From: Pterois miles
Lineage: Eukaryota > Chordata > Actinopteri > Perciformes > Scorpaenidae
Direction of reading: 5' to 3'
Assembly (NCBI GenBank): GCA_947000775.1
Contig: CAMQGK010000604.1
Span: 5,634,501-5,698,500 of the forward strand
DNA: 64,000 bases
Below, one piece after another: positions 33,514 to 45,911 of the stretch. Position 1 is the first letter of the stretch, and every line of letters starts with the position of its first letter. A program made the position numbers and the translations under genes. The notes beneath the pieces were generated by a model. It was not told where the DNA came from. It did not search any database and saw only the letters and a program-made list of their open reading frames with translations.

Positions 33514-36019
33514 TGCTTATCAACCTAGCATTGACATTGTGAGCATTTAGCTCCAAGCATTTCTGTGCTTTAAACTAAATGCCTCAAAGAGACTGATTTT
33601 TAAAAACTTTTTGTCACAGATCAGCTCTAATTATTTACTAGCAATTCATCCCCAGAGCCAAACACAAAAAACACTTTATATGTGTTGTCTTATTTATTCA
33701 TTATAATATGATATAGCACACCAGAAAATGACAAAAACATTTTTTGATGTTTTAAAAGTAGAGAGTGAGTCTTCATACAGGATAAATGTTGAGGATGGCA
33801 GTAATGTTTCAGCTCCAAGTAGATGAGGAAGAGAGTAAATAAACACACCACTAAGCAATCACAGTGAACATCTGCTCTCTGTCACAGCGACTCTGCAGAG
33901 ATGCAAACGAGTCGCTCTCGTTCTTCCTGCAGCTGTTGTCTGACAACAAACACTCTTTGTCCTTCTCATAGACGAAAGATGGATCACCTGAAAACAGAGG
34001 GAAGACAAATCAGTCTTCGAATTAGCAAAAGATATGAGCCAAGTCACATCTGGCATGACAGGCAGAACCAATACTTTAAATAATAGCTGTCATTAATTAA
34101 TTGTCGTTATAAATAGGGACAACAATGAAAAACGCATTTAAGTGGTGAAGCTACTGTCATGGCTGAGGAGGCTTTTACCGCCCAAAGCAAAACCTTCTGA
34201 GCGAGGCAGAACAATTACTGGTTGTGATAAAGCTCAGCTACTTTCTGCGGCATTAGAGGAAATGTGAAAATGGAAAAAGACTAAGAGGACCATAGATAAG
34301 AGTGTGAAGTTGTAATCCAACCAAACTATGATGGGTTGACTTGAAATCATATCGTATCCTGCTTATAAACTGTGGCTGCTGCAGATAGTGTTTGAAGAGA
34401 TAAATATGTGCCGTATATTCTTATATTAATCCTCGAGACTTTACTGAAAGAGAATATGCAGTCGGAAAATCTGTGGGAGGGAGGAATTAATTAATCCAAC
34501 CTTCAGGGGTTTTGATTTTAGTACTGCGTGAGGTTGTACATACAGCTTAGGTGTCTGTAGGGACAAATTAAAAACTCATTGAAGGACAGAAGAGGGATTT
34601 GGGGCCACAATTCTTCCATCTTGGCAGGTGTTTTCCACTCATAAACAATAGCAGCCAATTAACCTCTGACACCCCGTCAGAATTGGAGTGTCAATGCTTG
34701 TCGATTCTTGGAAATATTGCAGTTTAGTTCCTGTTCTAATGGTTGGTTTTATGGATTGAATATGTAAATCATGTTGGATCGTGTCTGATTTATTGCCAAA
34801 GCACAATGGTCTGTGGGTTTGTCTTCTTAAAATGCTAATGAGTTTAACTCTGGTGCTCCTGATCAGCTGTGTAGAGAGGAACCAAATGCAGGTCATCAAA
34901 CACAACCTCTGTCATACTTGAGCTTTATGTCTGATGGCTCGTATGAAGCTGCCTTAAGATCATAAGATCCATTAACACTAAATGTAAAGAGGATTTACAG
35001 TGTTTACAGAACTTAGAGTTCATTATTGTTCATTTTATATGATGTTTCTGTTTTCATTGTCTATGTCAGCATTCTGGCAGTGTAGCTTCATGTTTCGAGA
35101 GATGGACTGCCATGTTGCCTGCTCCTCATTTGTATAAAGTTGAGGTCTCGGATACTTTATGAAAATCGGGCGTGTCCGGCACAACTCGTCGCCTCTGAAA
35201 ACTCCTGAAAAACATTTAAATGAATCATTGCCAATCTAAAATAAAGACGGATTCAGCAACTGCATGGCTTATTTCTAGCCTAAAATGTATTCTGAAACAC
35301 ATTTCTGTCAACTATTTTTGGAATATAAGAGAAAAATGTTTCCAAACGAGCCGCCATGTTGGTTCCTGTTTGAAAGCTGGGAGCGGCAGCTCACGAGTGA
35401 AACCGTTGGTCCAATCAGGTGCCTAGTGCCAAGTGGAAGCCCATCAAGTGTCCGTTGCTGGGAAGTGAGCAGATCCCTCGTGCCCAACAACTCCCTTGTG
35501 TATACGTACCATTAACTCTGTCATTGTTGCCATTGTTTTCACTGTTAGCGCTGTTAGTCCCGTTAGCACATTTCCCTTTAGCACCTTTAACTTATGCACA
35601 TCTGACTTGAAAATCACACTTGACAATTTGACACATAATTTGATTATGAAATGTAAAATAATGTGTGAATGTGAAAATAACAATAATACAGTGTCTTTGT
35701 AAAGCACTTCTCCAGACTCAAAGCACACTCATCCACTTTCAGTGGTGGCATTGAAGACATATCGTACATCAGTTCTTGGTGCTGAATAATTTAACAATCA
35801 CAGGTGTAGTGTGAACGAAGCCAAAGTGACCTGTTCTGCACAAGGAGCCCTGAATCTGGTGTTAACAGATAAAAGCTGGAATTCAGAGCAGACAGTTTTG
35901 TTTTTGTTTGATACAGATGGATCATTTCTACCTGCAGAACAATGTGAGGTTTTAGACAGGCTGACAGATGATCAAACTGGGCTATAATCATGTACATTAG
36001 AATGCTTTCAAGGACTGCA
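33514..36019. other. Intergenic, no gene seen
   Basis: Between two R3 copies. About 35070-35590 has CGAGCCGCCATGTTGGTTCC and GCTGTTAGTCCCGTTAGCAC, which look like pieces of dispersed repeats. No exon structure. Confidence 0.45.
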
Positions 36020-36602
36020 CAGTGGGCAACTCCAGGGTCTGAAAAGTGACGCCAATGCTGAAATGCCTTAAACTTTCATTCTGTCAAATAGTTAGATCTG
36101 ATTGTGTAGAAGTCTATGAGAAAATGAACGTACTTCTCACTTGATTTATTACCTCAGTAAACATTATAAACATGAGTTTATGGTCTGTTGCTAGTTTCAA
36201 GTCTTCTTCAATACAGCATGATGTACATTTAGTAAATTATGGCCCTATTTAGAGTCAAATAGATCATAAAGCAGGGTATACTTTAGGGCGGCGCTACCAT
36301 GTGATTGACAGGTTGCCATCTCCGGTCTGGGAGTTGTCCATGTTTTTTTCTTACAACTTTAACTCACATTTTTTTTTTATCAGTTCATGAAAGTTAATTA
36401 GAACATTTTGGTCACCTGAAAAATGTCTTGGTCAGCATTTGGTTGTACTCCACCCTCTTCTGTCACATGGTTGCAAAAAAAAAAAAAAAAAAAAAACATG
36501 GAGATGGCCAAATTGACTAACTTAAGGCTTCAAAACAGCAGTCAACAAACCAACGGGTGATGCCACAGTGACTACGTCCACTTCTTATATGCAGTCTATG
36601 GG
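36020..36602 (+). repeat. Dispersed repeat family R3, copy 3
   Basis: Collinear with the copy at 32926, about 3 kb upstream. Contains GAAGTCTATGAGAAAATGAA, TTCTTCAATACAGCATGATG, an internal poly(A) run at 36475-36496 and the end CTTATATGCAGTCTATGG. Confidence 0.7.
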
Positions 36603-38499
36603 ACCTCATAATAAAAAAGTGACACAACCTCAGTCTGAAAACAAACTCAAGCTTATGTAAAAATGCATCTGCTGATGTAGCTCAGGTCAGGTTTTGGATC
36701 CCTGATATTATTAAGAGATGACCAGAGTGACCTGATGATATAGTCTGTGGACACTAACCCAGTGCTGTGGGTCAAACACAGCCTCCTGCATGCGAATGAA
36801 TGCAAATACTGTTTAATCAAAGCAACATGATGCAAATATACGAAGTGGCATGGTGGACACAGACACGTGTCTCATGCCAAGTTCGCTTTGTTACTGAGAA
36901 ATGCTACTACTCTAATATATGCACACCTTTGTAGATACATATTTAGGCAGATTAAACATTTAAAGAAGGTATGGATGACCGCGTCTCATTCCAGCTCTGA
37001 GACATCACATTCCAGATCAACTTTCTGCTGACAGAGCGTGTAAGTCAGCATATTTCTCTGAAAAATCAGAAATGTTATCTGCTGTGGCTAAAACCCGCCT
37101 GGCCTCTATTCAGAGCCAACAGCTTGCACTTTGAACTCATTGTGTCATATTCTGTCCAAAATAAAAACACGATGGAGCCAAAGCTTTAAATGTGCAGCTG
37201 CCAAAAACAGTGTGTGAAGCTGCTGAGTATCTGTTGGGTCACGCATGTTCACCAGCAGATTATGTCCCGTATGGCCCGCACTGGTTTTTAGTTAAATGTG
37301 ATTAATTAGTTTCAACACGTGTAATCACATGGACTGAGTTCTGACTTCATTTTATTTCTCCTCTACAGTATGTTGTGATCAATCAAAAGCATCCGCTGAT
37401 GGATAAGCTCATTGCCAGTGCTGTTTACTACGGTATATTGGTGTCTCTCTCTCTGTGTGTTTGAAGTCACGTCAATAGACCTCAGTTCACCACTGAACTG
37501 AATTGATTTTATAAAAGGGATTGGCTCGGACAGAGGTGGGGGCAGAGGGCACAAATCAGGCCTCAGGGACAACTTGTTGGCATTCAATAAGTGCACGCAC
37601 ACTACACACCCATATGAGGATATTTTTGCTCGGATATGTATACCGCACTTTTCTGTGTGCATGTGGGAGTGCTTGTTGCGCTTCAGTGCATTTGTTTATG
37701 GCAGCCTGTCACCACACAATGATTCATCACAGCGCTGAGCTTTCCCCCTGTGCGTGTGATCCATGTTTTCTGCACAGATTCATTTTTCTCCTCCCAAAAA
37801 CACAGATGATGAAGAGTGGTGGTTGCAGGTCGGGGGAGGGGAGCGCATGATGAGCCTTTGCTCTGTGTTTGTGTGTGAGGCCAAACACTTGCTTTATGAC
37901 ACCCTGGAAACCACCATCCACATTATGTAATGCATTCTGATCAAAACTTCAATTCTGTAAAGGTTACAAACGACACTGTGAGACCGAACACTAGAGGGCA
38001 GCAGTACGGGTAGTGAGAAGGAACATGCAACATTTAAAATAAAATAACAAAAAAACATCTTGGTTGTATCAGGTAGTCTGGCTATGAGACACAAGCAAAG
38101 AATGTGTAGGACCTCTGTAAATATGTTGAATCCTGTATATTTGTGGTGTAATTGGTGTATTTAAAGCATCTAATGTAGGGGTGTTGCAATATACCAATAT
38201 TTGCACTGACTGCGATACTTAAAAGATGAAATAATAATAATAAATCATGCTCATGATACACGTATAATATTGTGTAAATCTCTGTCCCCTGCTCCCCACA
38301 AATAGTGTTGTTTCAGTTGATAATGACATTGTATTGATGGTTTATGATAGACCCTGTGGACAGTTCATCTGGCTGCCTTTTCAACATCCATTCATTAAAG
38401 TTTCCTTTTTGTACAGTTATGATAGCAGACTCTCTCCATCTCCCTACGTGGAATTAATTTGCCAAAAATGAGACAAAACACACAAAACAAATTCATTTC
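36603..38499. other. Intergenic, no gene seen
   Basis: A partial MITE-like stretch starts TAGGGGTGTTGCAATATACC at 38176. The rest is unassigned. Confidence 0.45.
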
Positions 38500-38600
38500 A
38501 TTCATGATAAATATGAAGCTTCTGCCAGCAGCCAGTTAGATCAGCTTAGCACAAAATCTGGAAACAGGGAAGCATTTAGCCTGGCTCAGTCCAGTGGGTG
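38500..38600 (+). repeat. Dispersed repeat fragment, same family as 32290
   Basis: ATAAATATGAAGCTTCTGCC, AGCTTAGCACAAAATCTGGA and AGCATTTAGCCTGGCTCAGT. Faces the minus copy at 39228 in opposite orientation, 650 bases away. Confidence 0.5.
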
Positions 38601-39227
38601 CGAACTATTTCTTGGTTGTGCATTGTAACTTCCTGGAGTGTCATTGCCACTGGACAAGAAACACCGTAGTGACGTCAAATACCAACCCATGTTAAGTACC
38701 CCTCGGCATTGGATACCAACACACAGAAGTAGCCTTTAGCAACTGTATGTGATGCATCAGGCTATCAACTAACGGCAATGTAAACCAACCCATGGCAATA
38801 TCTGATGTGGGTTGGTTTAGAGTGAGTGGCAGTGGTGGTGGATTAGTCAAACAAGCACAAGACTTTCAACCAGGACACCGCTGTTCGTGCCCCACATGAA
38901 ACTAAATATAATGTTGGCTGATTTTGTTACGTCAGTCGTTAATAGCGTCAGTCCTGTGAGTTACACGAGTCAGTGAAGTTAACCACAACCGTTTCCTAGC
39001 CCTACCTAAGTGGTTGTGTTGCTTAAACATAACTTCCTGTGGAAACGGAAGTTAATTTTAAATTTGATTGTAATGACCGTATATTTTCACACAGTCCCTG
39101 ACACGTCCAAATGTAATATAACAGGGGAGGGGTACCCCGTGTGCCGGTCTCTGATGAGGGTCACTGACCATGTGCTGGTACTTGATGAGCTGGGAGTGAG
39201 AATGTGTTTCCTGATATATTGTTTTAA

Positions 39228-39430
39228 TTAATGTGCTTCAGAAGTGCAGCTAGGTGGATTTTATTACCTTCGGACAGAGCTGATTCCCCTGCATCCAGTC
39301 TTCATGCTAAGCTAAGCTAACCGGCTGCTGGCTGCAGCTTCTTATTTGACAGATATGAGGATGGTATCAATCTTCTTGATTAACTCTCTGCAAGAAAGTG
39401 AATAAGCGTATTTCCCAAAGTGCTGAAAGT
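39228..39430 (-). repeat. Dispersed repeat, same family as 32290, minus copy
   Basis: TGGATTTTATTACCTTCGGA, TTCATGCTAAGCTAAGCTAA, GATGGTATCAATCTTCTTGA and GAATAAGCGTATTTCCCAAA are reverse complements of the blocks at 32290-32425. Confidence 0.6.
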
Positions 39431-40884
39431 GTCTCAACCTGACTCTGCGGTGTGTCTTTCCTGACTGACTTGCACTTCATATTTTTATTGTTTTTGTGGA
39501 TCCATGGAGTTCTTGCCTCACAGGCTTACTACAGCACTCACTGTTGCATCATGAGGACAAATAATCACTTCTTGTCTCAGGTGACATTATTACTTGTGGT
39601 GGGGTTGTTTTTGCAGTAGAGACATGTGCTCTCGGGAGGTCCAGTGTCTTAATTGTTCCCCACAGAGGGGGAGGGAGAACACGTCGTCCTGTCAGCACCC
39701 AGACAGATGCCATTCTCCTCCTTAATGCTCAGCAAACTCAAAAATACTATTTTATCATGTGAAACTATCTGCTGAGCTTAATGCCCGCCTCATCTGTGGC
39801 ACATGGAGATGCTTGTGTCACATTGTGTGAGTTCAGCTCATATCTCAGCAGTGTGATGGTAGTGTTTGCTGCTATTACTATATGTGATTTTCCACATATT
39901 TATATTATTGCTTGTATGCAGTAAATGATGATGCAGTGCTTCTTATTGTAAGGTGTTTATCTGTTGCATTGTTTGGCAGGGAAATAATCACAACACAATC
40001 TGCCAAATAGACTGAAAATTGGACTCTACTTTATCAGCCTTTGGTAACTCCAACGGTTTCTATCTCTGTTTATCACTAGTTACTCAGTCCACATTGTGTG
40101 GCTGATAAAAAATGGCTGATTACTGCAATGAGGCACCCTGTCACTCTAATTTACACAAATCGTACACTCCCACTCTGACTTCTGCTCAACCGAATTAACG
40201 CCGGAGCAAATGTCTCTGGCAGTCAAAGCCAGAAAGCCTAATCTAATCTACATGCACACTTCCACACAAATAACCACACACTGTGATATTCATTCCTACC
40301 AACAACATGCACATTTGGTATTTATTGTTCCTCTGAGCGCGTAATTATGCAGTTTTAGATGTTTGTTGGCATTGCGTCAGTGAGGAGGAGTTTAGTGTAA
40401 TTTATCGTTTCAGCTGATATCTGACTGGCTGCATGGTGAGGGATAGAGCTTGTTGGAGGTTTGGTAGTGAAGAAGTGAAAGTTCAGATTAACATGGCTGT
40501 CCTGAGTGGCTGTGGAGCTAACAGTGATGGATGGGTAACTGCAGTGTTCCTCGGTGGGGCTTGATTGGACAGCCACCTGGCCATTCACAAGAATGATTGT
40601 CTGCTGAATTGTATGTGCTGTTATGTGTCCTGGTGATGTATGTAGTGAATACTACTTGTAGGCATATTGTAAATGCAATAATCAGCACACAGTTCCTCTT
40701 CATGCAGTTATCTGTAGTGTGTGGCAGTGCAGGACTAAACCAACACAGATGGTTCCCACCTCATGAAGTTCACTGTTTTTCAACCACGTTTTCCTATGAT
40801 TTTGTGTCTAAGTGACTAATGGGGAGAATAATTTTTGAAATTGGTCCAGTATTGAAGGAGAATGCTGCAGCCGCCAGCAGCTCT

Positions 40885-41245
40885 AAGTGTCTGACAACAT
40901 TATGGAAAAGGCCCTGCAGAGATATAAAATGCTTTTCTTACCTTTTGCTTGATGCAGTCTGTTTATTATCGTGTGTCTCACTCGTCCTGAAACCTTGCGT
41001 CGCCTCCACATTGTCGAAATCATCTAAATATTCAGCCATGACACTGAAAATCTTTTAGATAACACTAAGTTATACTTTCTGTGCTCCAACACAACAAACT
41101 CTGACACTGGTGTCCCGTTGCACTCCTCTCTCCACCGTTGTCTTCCGGCAACAAGTCACACGACACAATAACAAACAGAAAGCGACAAGTAAAAAGAGCA
41201 TATTATTTCTCTGTAGGATCCTTTCCATAATGTTGTCAGACACTT
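40885..41245. mobile_element. Foldback element R14 with long inverted arms
   Basis: Left arm begins AAGTGTCTGACAACATTATG at 40885; the right arm ends CATAATGTTGTCAGACACTT at 41245, exact inverse over these 20 bases. The match continues inward imperfectly for about 90 bases per arm (GCAGAGATATAAAATGC against GCATATTATTTCTCTGTAGG). No coding capacity; the layout suggests a MITE or foldback transposon. Confidence 0.7.
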
Positions 41246-42172
41246 ACAGTATAATAACAATCTGAGCCTGTTAGTGATAAAAACAAACACTTTTAGAGGA
41301 CAAAAACTGACAGCCCTTACGAAAAAGAAGTATACTTCAAGTTTTTTAATGAATTAAATTTAAGCATTGCTCAAGTATAATCCCAAGTGTATTTTATGTG
41401 ATAAGTATACTAATATGATTGTACTAGTACTATACTTGTAAGTGTACTGTTGAATAAACTTTTTTTGGACGAGAGTGTCAGGTTGCCCCGAAGAATTACA
41501 TTACAGCCTGGTCAGCGGCTGGCGACTGCAGCGTTCTCCCTGAATACTGGACCAGTTTCAAGTATTGTCTCCATTATATCTCTCAGACACAAAAACATTG
41601 GAAAATGGGGCTGAAAAATACCAAAGTTAACTGACACAAAAGGAAAATAACATCATGGTCAAGGCCGATCCCTCTAGTTCTCCTGCACTGCCTCAGCTCC
41701 AGCTGCCCTGCATCACCCTGACCACCCTCAGTTTCCTGGTCGTCCCTGTTAGTGCATCAAGCAAGAAGGTGGTTCCTGTTTTCAGGTACTTTATTTAATT
41801 AGACCACTGCACGGGTTGAAGGTGGGCAATGCTGGGATGCATTGAAGTTACTGGAACAATAAAGGTGTAATTTGTCTCACCATAACAGGAGCTATCAGTC
41901 AATATTTTTAGATGGATAAATGAATAGTAAGAGGCAGCATGTTTTCCTCTCTTCTCTATAAACTCTTATTTTGTGAGTCCACGTGTGCTCTCTCCTCCGT
42001 ACCATGTCAGGTGTAGTTAATTTGCCGGGGTCGTCTCTGTGGTTCGCGTGCTGTTGGTTGATCAGATATCAGAACGAGGCACCGAGAGATTCAACCATGA
42101 TGAGTGAATGCTGGCGGTAACTCACTGCACGCACATCAGTGAGGGGCTCACCGGGCAGCTGCTGCTGTCCTG
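41246..42172. other. Intergenic, no gene seen; AGTATACTT-rich stretch
   Basis: About 41330-41460 repeats AAGTATACTT-like palindromic motifs on both strands, probably a decayed MITE. Nothing else recognised. Confidence 0.45.

Positions 42173-42233
<61 letters not shown>
42173..42233. repeat. (CA)n microsatellite, about 60 bases
   Basis: Uninterrupted AC run between TGCTGTCCTGC and GATTAATTTTG; intergenic, about 3.7 kb before calb2. Confidence 0.95.
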
Positions 42234-42235
<2 letters not shown>

Positions 42236-42701
42236 TTAATTTTGTGAGATATAATGTCTGACTTTGTGAAATGCATCAGTATCATGGACTGTGCATCCTC
42301 AGTGTTTCCTGCTGTGCTCGTGTTAATCAGCAGCTGACTCTTCCTCACTGTGGATGAGCCAAGGTGAGCAAGAGGCTGCTGGGAGGCAGCTGTATTATTT
42401 AGAAAAGGCTAATGTTTAATGATATGTGTTGGCCTCCACATTTTTTGAATGTCTCATCATATGAATCTCACAAAGAAACAAACAAAATAAAACCGAACCT
42501 TTGGCAATGTTTTGCCTCACGCTTGCTTCTCAAACATTGGTGTTACTTCTTTAGGATTAATGTCATCCTCGGAGGCTTTATGACAAAACAGCTTTTGTTT
42601 TTAAGAGACACTGCAAACACAAAGCTTTATTCAGTCATTACAAAATGGATGCTAGAATATACAGTTATGACCTTAATATCCACACAGGGGAAAAACAAAT
42701 A

Positions 42702-43157
42702 TTAAAGAGGACCTATTTTGCTTATTTTTTGGTTCATACTTGTATTTTTGGTTTCTACTTGAATGTTTTTACATGCTTAAATGTTTAGCCCAGTCTGCTC
42801 TGATTAGTCAGCTTGGCCCACTCAGTTGTGATTGGTCAACCGAACCAAACTCTTCAGACTCTGCTCCGGCTCCACTCTAACTAGCTGTGTTTTAAGGCTT
42901 GCCAAGTTAGCGGCTAGGCAGGTATTATGTATGTGTTACTTTGTGACATCATGTTACAGAGGAAAAGGCGGGACTTTAAACAAGGTGTTTCAGGCAAGTC
43001 AGGAGCAGTGTTTCTATGAGGGAGAGTAACTCCGTTTGGCATGGACTTTGGGCTTCATAACTTTGCAGACCTTATACATGCACAAACAGTTACAGTACAG
43101 TATAACACACCAATGGAAAAGGGGCAGACAGAAAAAGCACAATTGGTCCTCTTTAAC
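42702..43157 (+). mobile_element. MITE family R4, copy 1
   Basis: Inverted ends AAAGAGGACCTATTTTGCTT and CACAATTGGTCCTCTTTAAC. The inside has GGTTCATACTTGTATTTTTG and TTTTTACATGCTTAAATG, shared with the copy at 58643. No coding capacity. Confidence 0.7.
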
Positions 43158-45667
43158 TATTAAAGGTTTGATTTTACATTATAGATTACTTAATGGAAGG
43201 TGAACAGAGAGTGTTGGAGAAATGGCTTTCATTGATTCAAGCAGGGCAGAGGTAGTGAAACAGCAGCAGACACTGGAGGTAATAATCATCCATAACAGAA
43301 ACCATTGACGCACAGCTCTGACCTGCAGTAACTGACTTGTCTGTCTTTATTTTAATGAGAATATATTTCAGTCAGGCCCTTACAAAGTGCTGTGTGCATA
43401 CAAACTGGGACAGATGTTGCCTTCAAATGAAACTCGTGTTCACCACATAGGAAGCTGTGCACACAATATGCATGCCGTTCAAGTGGTTAAGTTGTGAGAA
43501 CACCGCTGCTAAGCAACGGCAAAATTAACGTTACTCCCAGTGTGTAGAAGCCACAGAGGCTAACAACTTAGCAAGCTAGCAAGGGGGCAACAAAATGAAG
43601 GAAATGCAAAGACATATTGACAGAGAAGAAAGATGAGGCCTTTGGGAATATCAACATTTTCCTCACACATATTATGAAATTCTGAAGAAAAACAATACAC
43701 AACTAAAATTAAAATAAATTACCTTATTACGTACTGAAAATTTAACGGGAGCCGTTCATGGACTCTTCTTGTGAACACAGTAAACACGACCCCATTTGAA
43801 GGCACCAATGCTACTTTGTCAAAACGTAGTTTCTTGAACTTTTGACTCTTGCTCATTTATCCGCTGTGCAGAGGATTGTGGGTCAGAAAAGCCAGAAAAT
43901 CATGCTGGCCTAGCATTCTGCAAAATGCAACCGCATGTAGTAGTACATCCTGGATTTAAGGTATACTGCATTAGACACACTGTGTACTGGGACATACTAA
44001 ATCTTTTTCTGGGACACTAAATAGTATGGTAGTATGGGTATTGTAGATTCACTGTTCACTCCGTTTCATTTGCCATGAGAACAAGTAAAACTGAGTCTGC
44101 ACTCTGACCACAGATTATCGTTTTATTCTCTTTGAATAATCACTTCTTTTTATGCATAAATACGAGCAGAATTTGTGCGCTTGATCCTGCATAATTCTGC
44201 ATAAGGCATGCTACATTGTTGTTGCATTTCAGAAAATTAAATTAAAGTGAACTGAAAAGCCTCTTACAGTAAACACCTGCTGCCTGCATTCATACATTTC
44301 CTCATCCTGCATTTCCTTTCCACGTTAATTACCAACATTAAGCAAATGTTAACTAATCTAAATTTCATGTGATGTATTTAATACAGCATTAACAGGATTG
44401 CATAATTATCCATAATCTGCAATCCATGAAATGTATAATGACTGGCATGTAAATCCAACTCCACACAAGCTGCCTATTTTACATTCATATTATACAGTAC
44501 GTATGTGCACTTACTGTATGTGCATCGCGTTATAGTATATGAGCGTGCATGTTCACATCCACATGACACTTTTCCATTTGAAAGTTAATCAGAGGTCCAT
44601 TAACATCTTTGTCCCTTATCCATCTTTGTCACTGTCCCATCCCACACCTCTCCATTATCATCCCATCACTTCACTTTGAACAGAGAGCGCTCAAAGCTCT
44701 GCAAACAAACCCTATAAATTTATCTAATTATTATTCATACAGTTTAGGCTTTACGATGGAAGTTCCTATAAATATCCCCCCCTGCTCTATCTCTTTCCCC
44801 TCCCTCCTTTTCCACATACACATACTGTACATATACACTTATTGTACACACACATTATTATCTGCTCTCTCCAACTCTCTCCCTCTGTTTGTTTTCTCTC
44901 TGATCAGCAGCACACAGCTCTGCAGGGAGGAGATAAAGTGTCTTCGTCTTCTTCTTCTTCTCCTGCATCCTCTCCATCTGAGCACCCTCCCCCCTCCACC
45001 ACAGCAACCATCCCTCAGCTTGTGGGGACCAAACCGGAGAGGGGAGATGCGCCACAGTAGGAAGGGAAGATGAGAAAAAGATAGGCTCATCCTGCAGAAT
45101 GAACAAAAGGCGTGTTGGTGATTTAATAACAGCCAGTGCTGCTGCTGCTGCTTGGATTTACGCCAAGTATGGGTTCGATTGGCCAAGGAGAGTGAGTGTC
45201 CCCCTGACCTCCGCAGGCCAGGAAGAATGATGGAGGGTGTGAAAGGTTGAGGGAGGAGGGTAAAAGTTAAGAATGGAGGGAGGGTGTCATCTCATCTGTG
45301 ACATCTGATAGGTAAAATCAAAACTCAGCAGACGTTGAAGGAAAAAGAAAATATGGCCCTCACTGGAGATGCATCACTGCACATTTTTTATTGTTTTAGT
45401 AGTTCTCCTGAGGTGCTGTGGCCCCTGAGATGATATTTCATCTATTCATGCTTTATTTGGTAACTGACAGTGCAGAGAGCTATAACACCGGAAGAGACAG
45501 ATCCTACAAGATCCACTGGAGCCAGCAGGGTGCCCCGCTATAGGATAAACTCTCGCTCTCCTCATGGGAGCGGCAGGATTGGTGCATGATGTATAATGAT
45601 CCTGCTATCAAACCAGTAGCCTGGACAGCAGTTAATGGTAACTCATATGCAAAGCCCAGGAGAGCCT
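43158..45667. other. Upstream region of calb2, no gene seen
   Basis: No exon seen. Pyrimidine-rich stretches occur at 44630-44900 and 44940-44967 ((TCT)n/(TTC)n). A 154-codon open frame at 44609-45073 is low-complexity S/L/P-rich and has no domain. Distal regulatory sequence of calb2 could lie here but cannot be read from one genome. Confidence 0.45.
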
Positions 45668-45911
45668 TCCTCTTCCTCCTCCTCCTCCTCCTCCTCCTCC
45701 TCCTCTCCTCCTCCTGTAATTGGTCTCCTGCCTGCAGGCTCTCCTCACGCTCGATGCGCCCCCGTGTGGCGGGCAGGAGAAGCGCGGACGCCGCGGGGAG
45801 TTTAAAAGCCTCCGCTGAGGAGGAGCTGCCCACAGTGCCGGGGAGCTCTACATCGGGAAAAGTTTACCTCTAACTATCACACTCGACTCAAAGGAGGGAG
45901 AACCAGCAGAG
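45668..45911 (+). promoter_or_regulatory. calb2: calb2 core promoter and 5' UTR
   Basis: A (TCC)n polypyrimidine tract at 45668-45715 is followed by a GC/CpG-rich stretch (about 45735-45800) and a TATA-like box TTTAAAAG at 45801-45808. Transcription would then start around 45830, leaving an 80-base 5' UTR before the ATG at 45912. Only the sequence motifs and their position ahead of a confident first exon support this. Confidence 0.6.

Noticed and set aside
44609..45073. 154-codon open frame upstream of calb2
   Set aside because: Low-complexity S/L/P-rich translation of pyrimidine-rich DNA, no domain, overlapped by equally long frames on the other strand.
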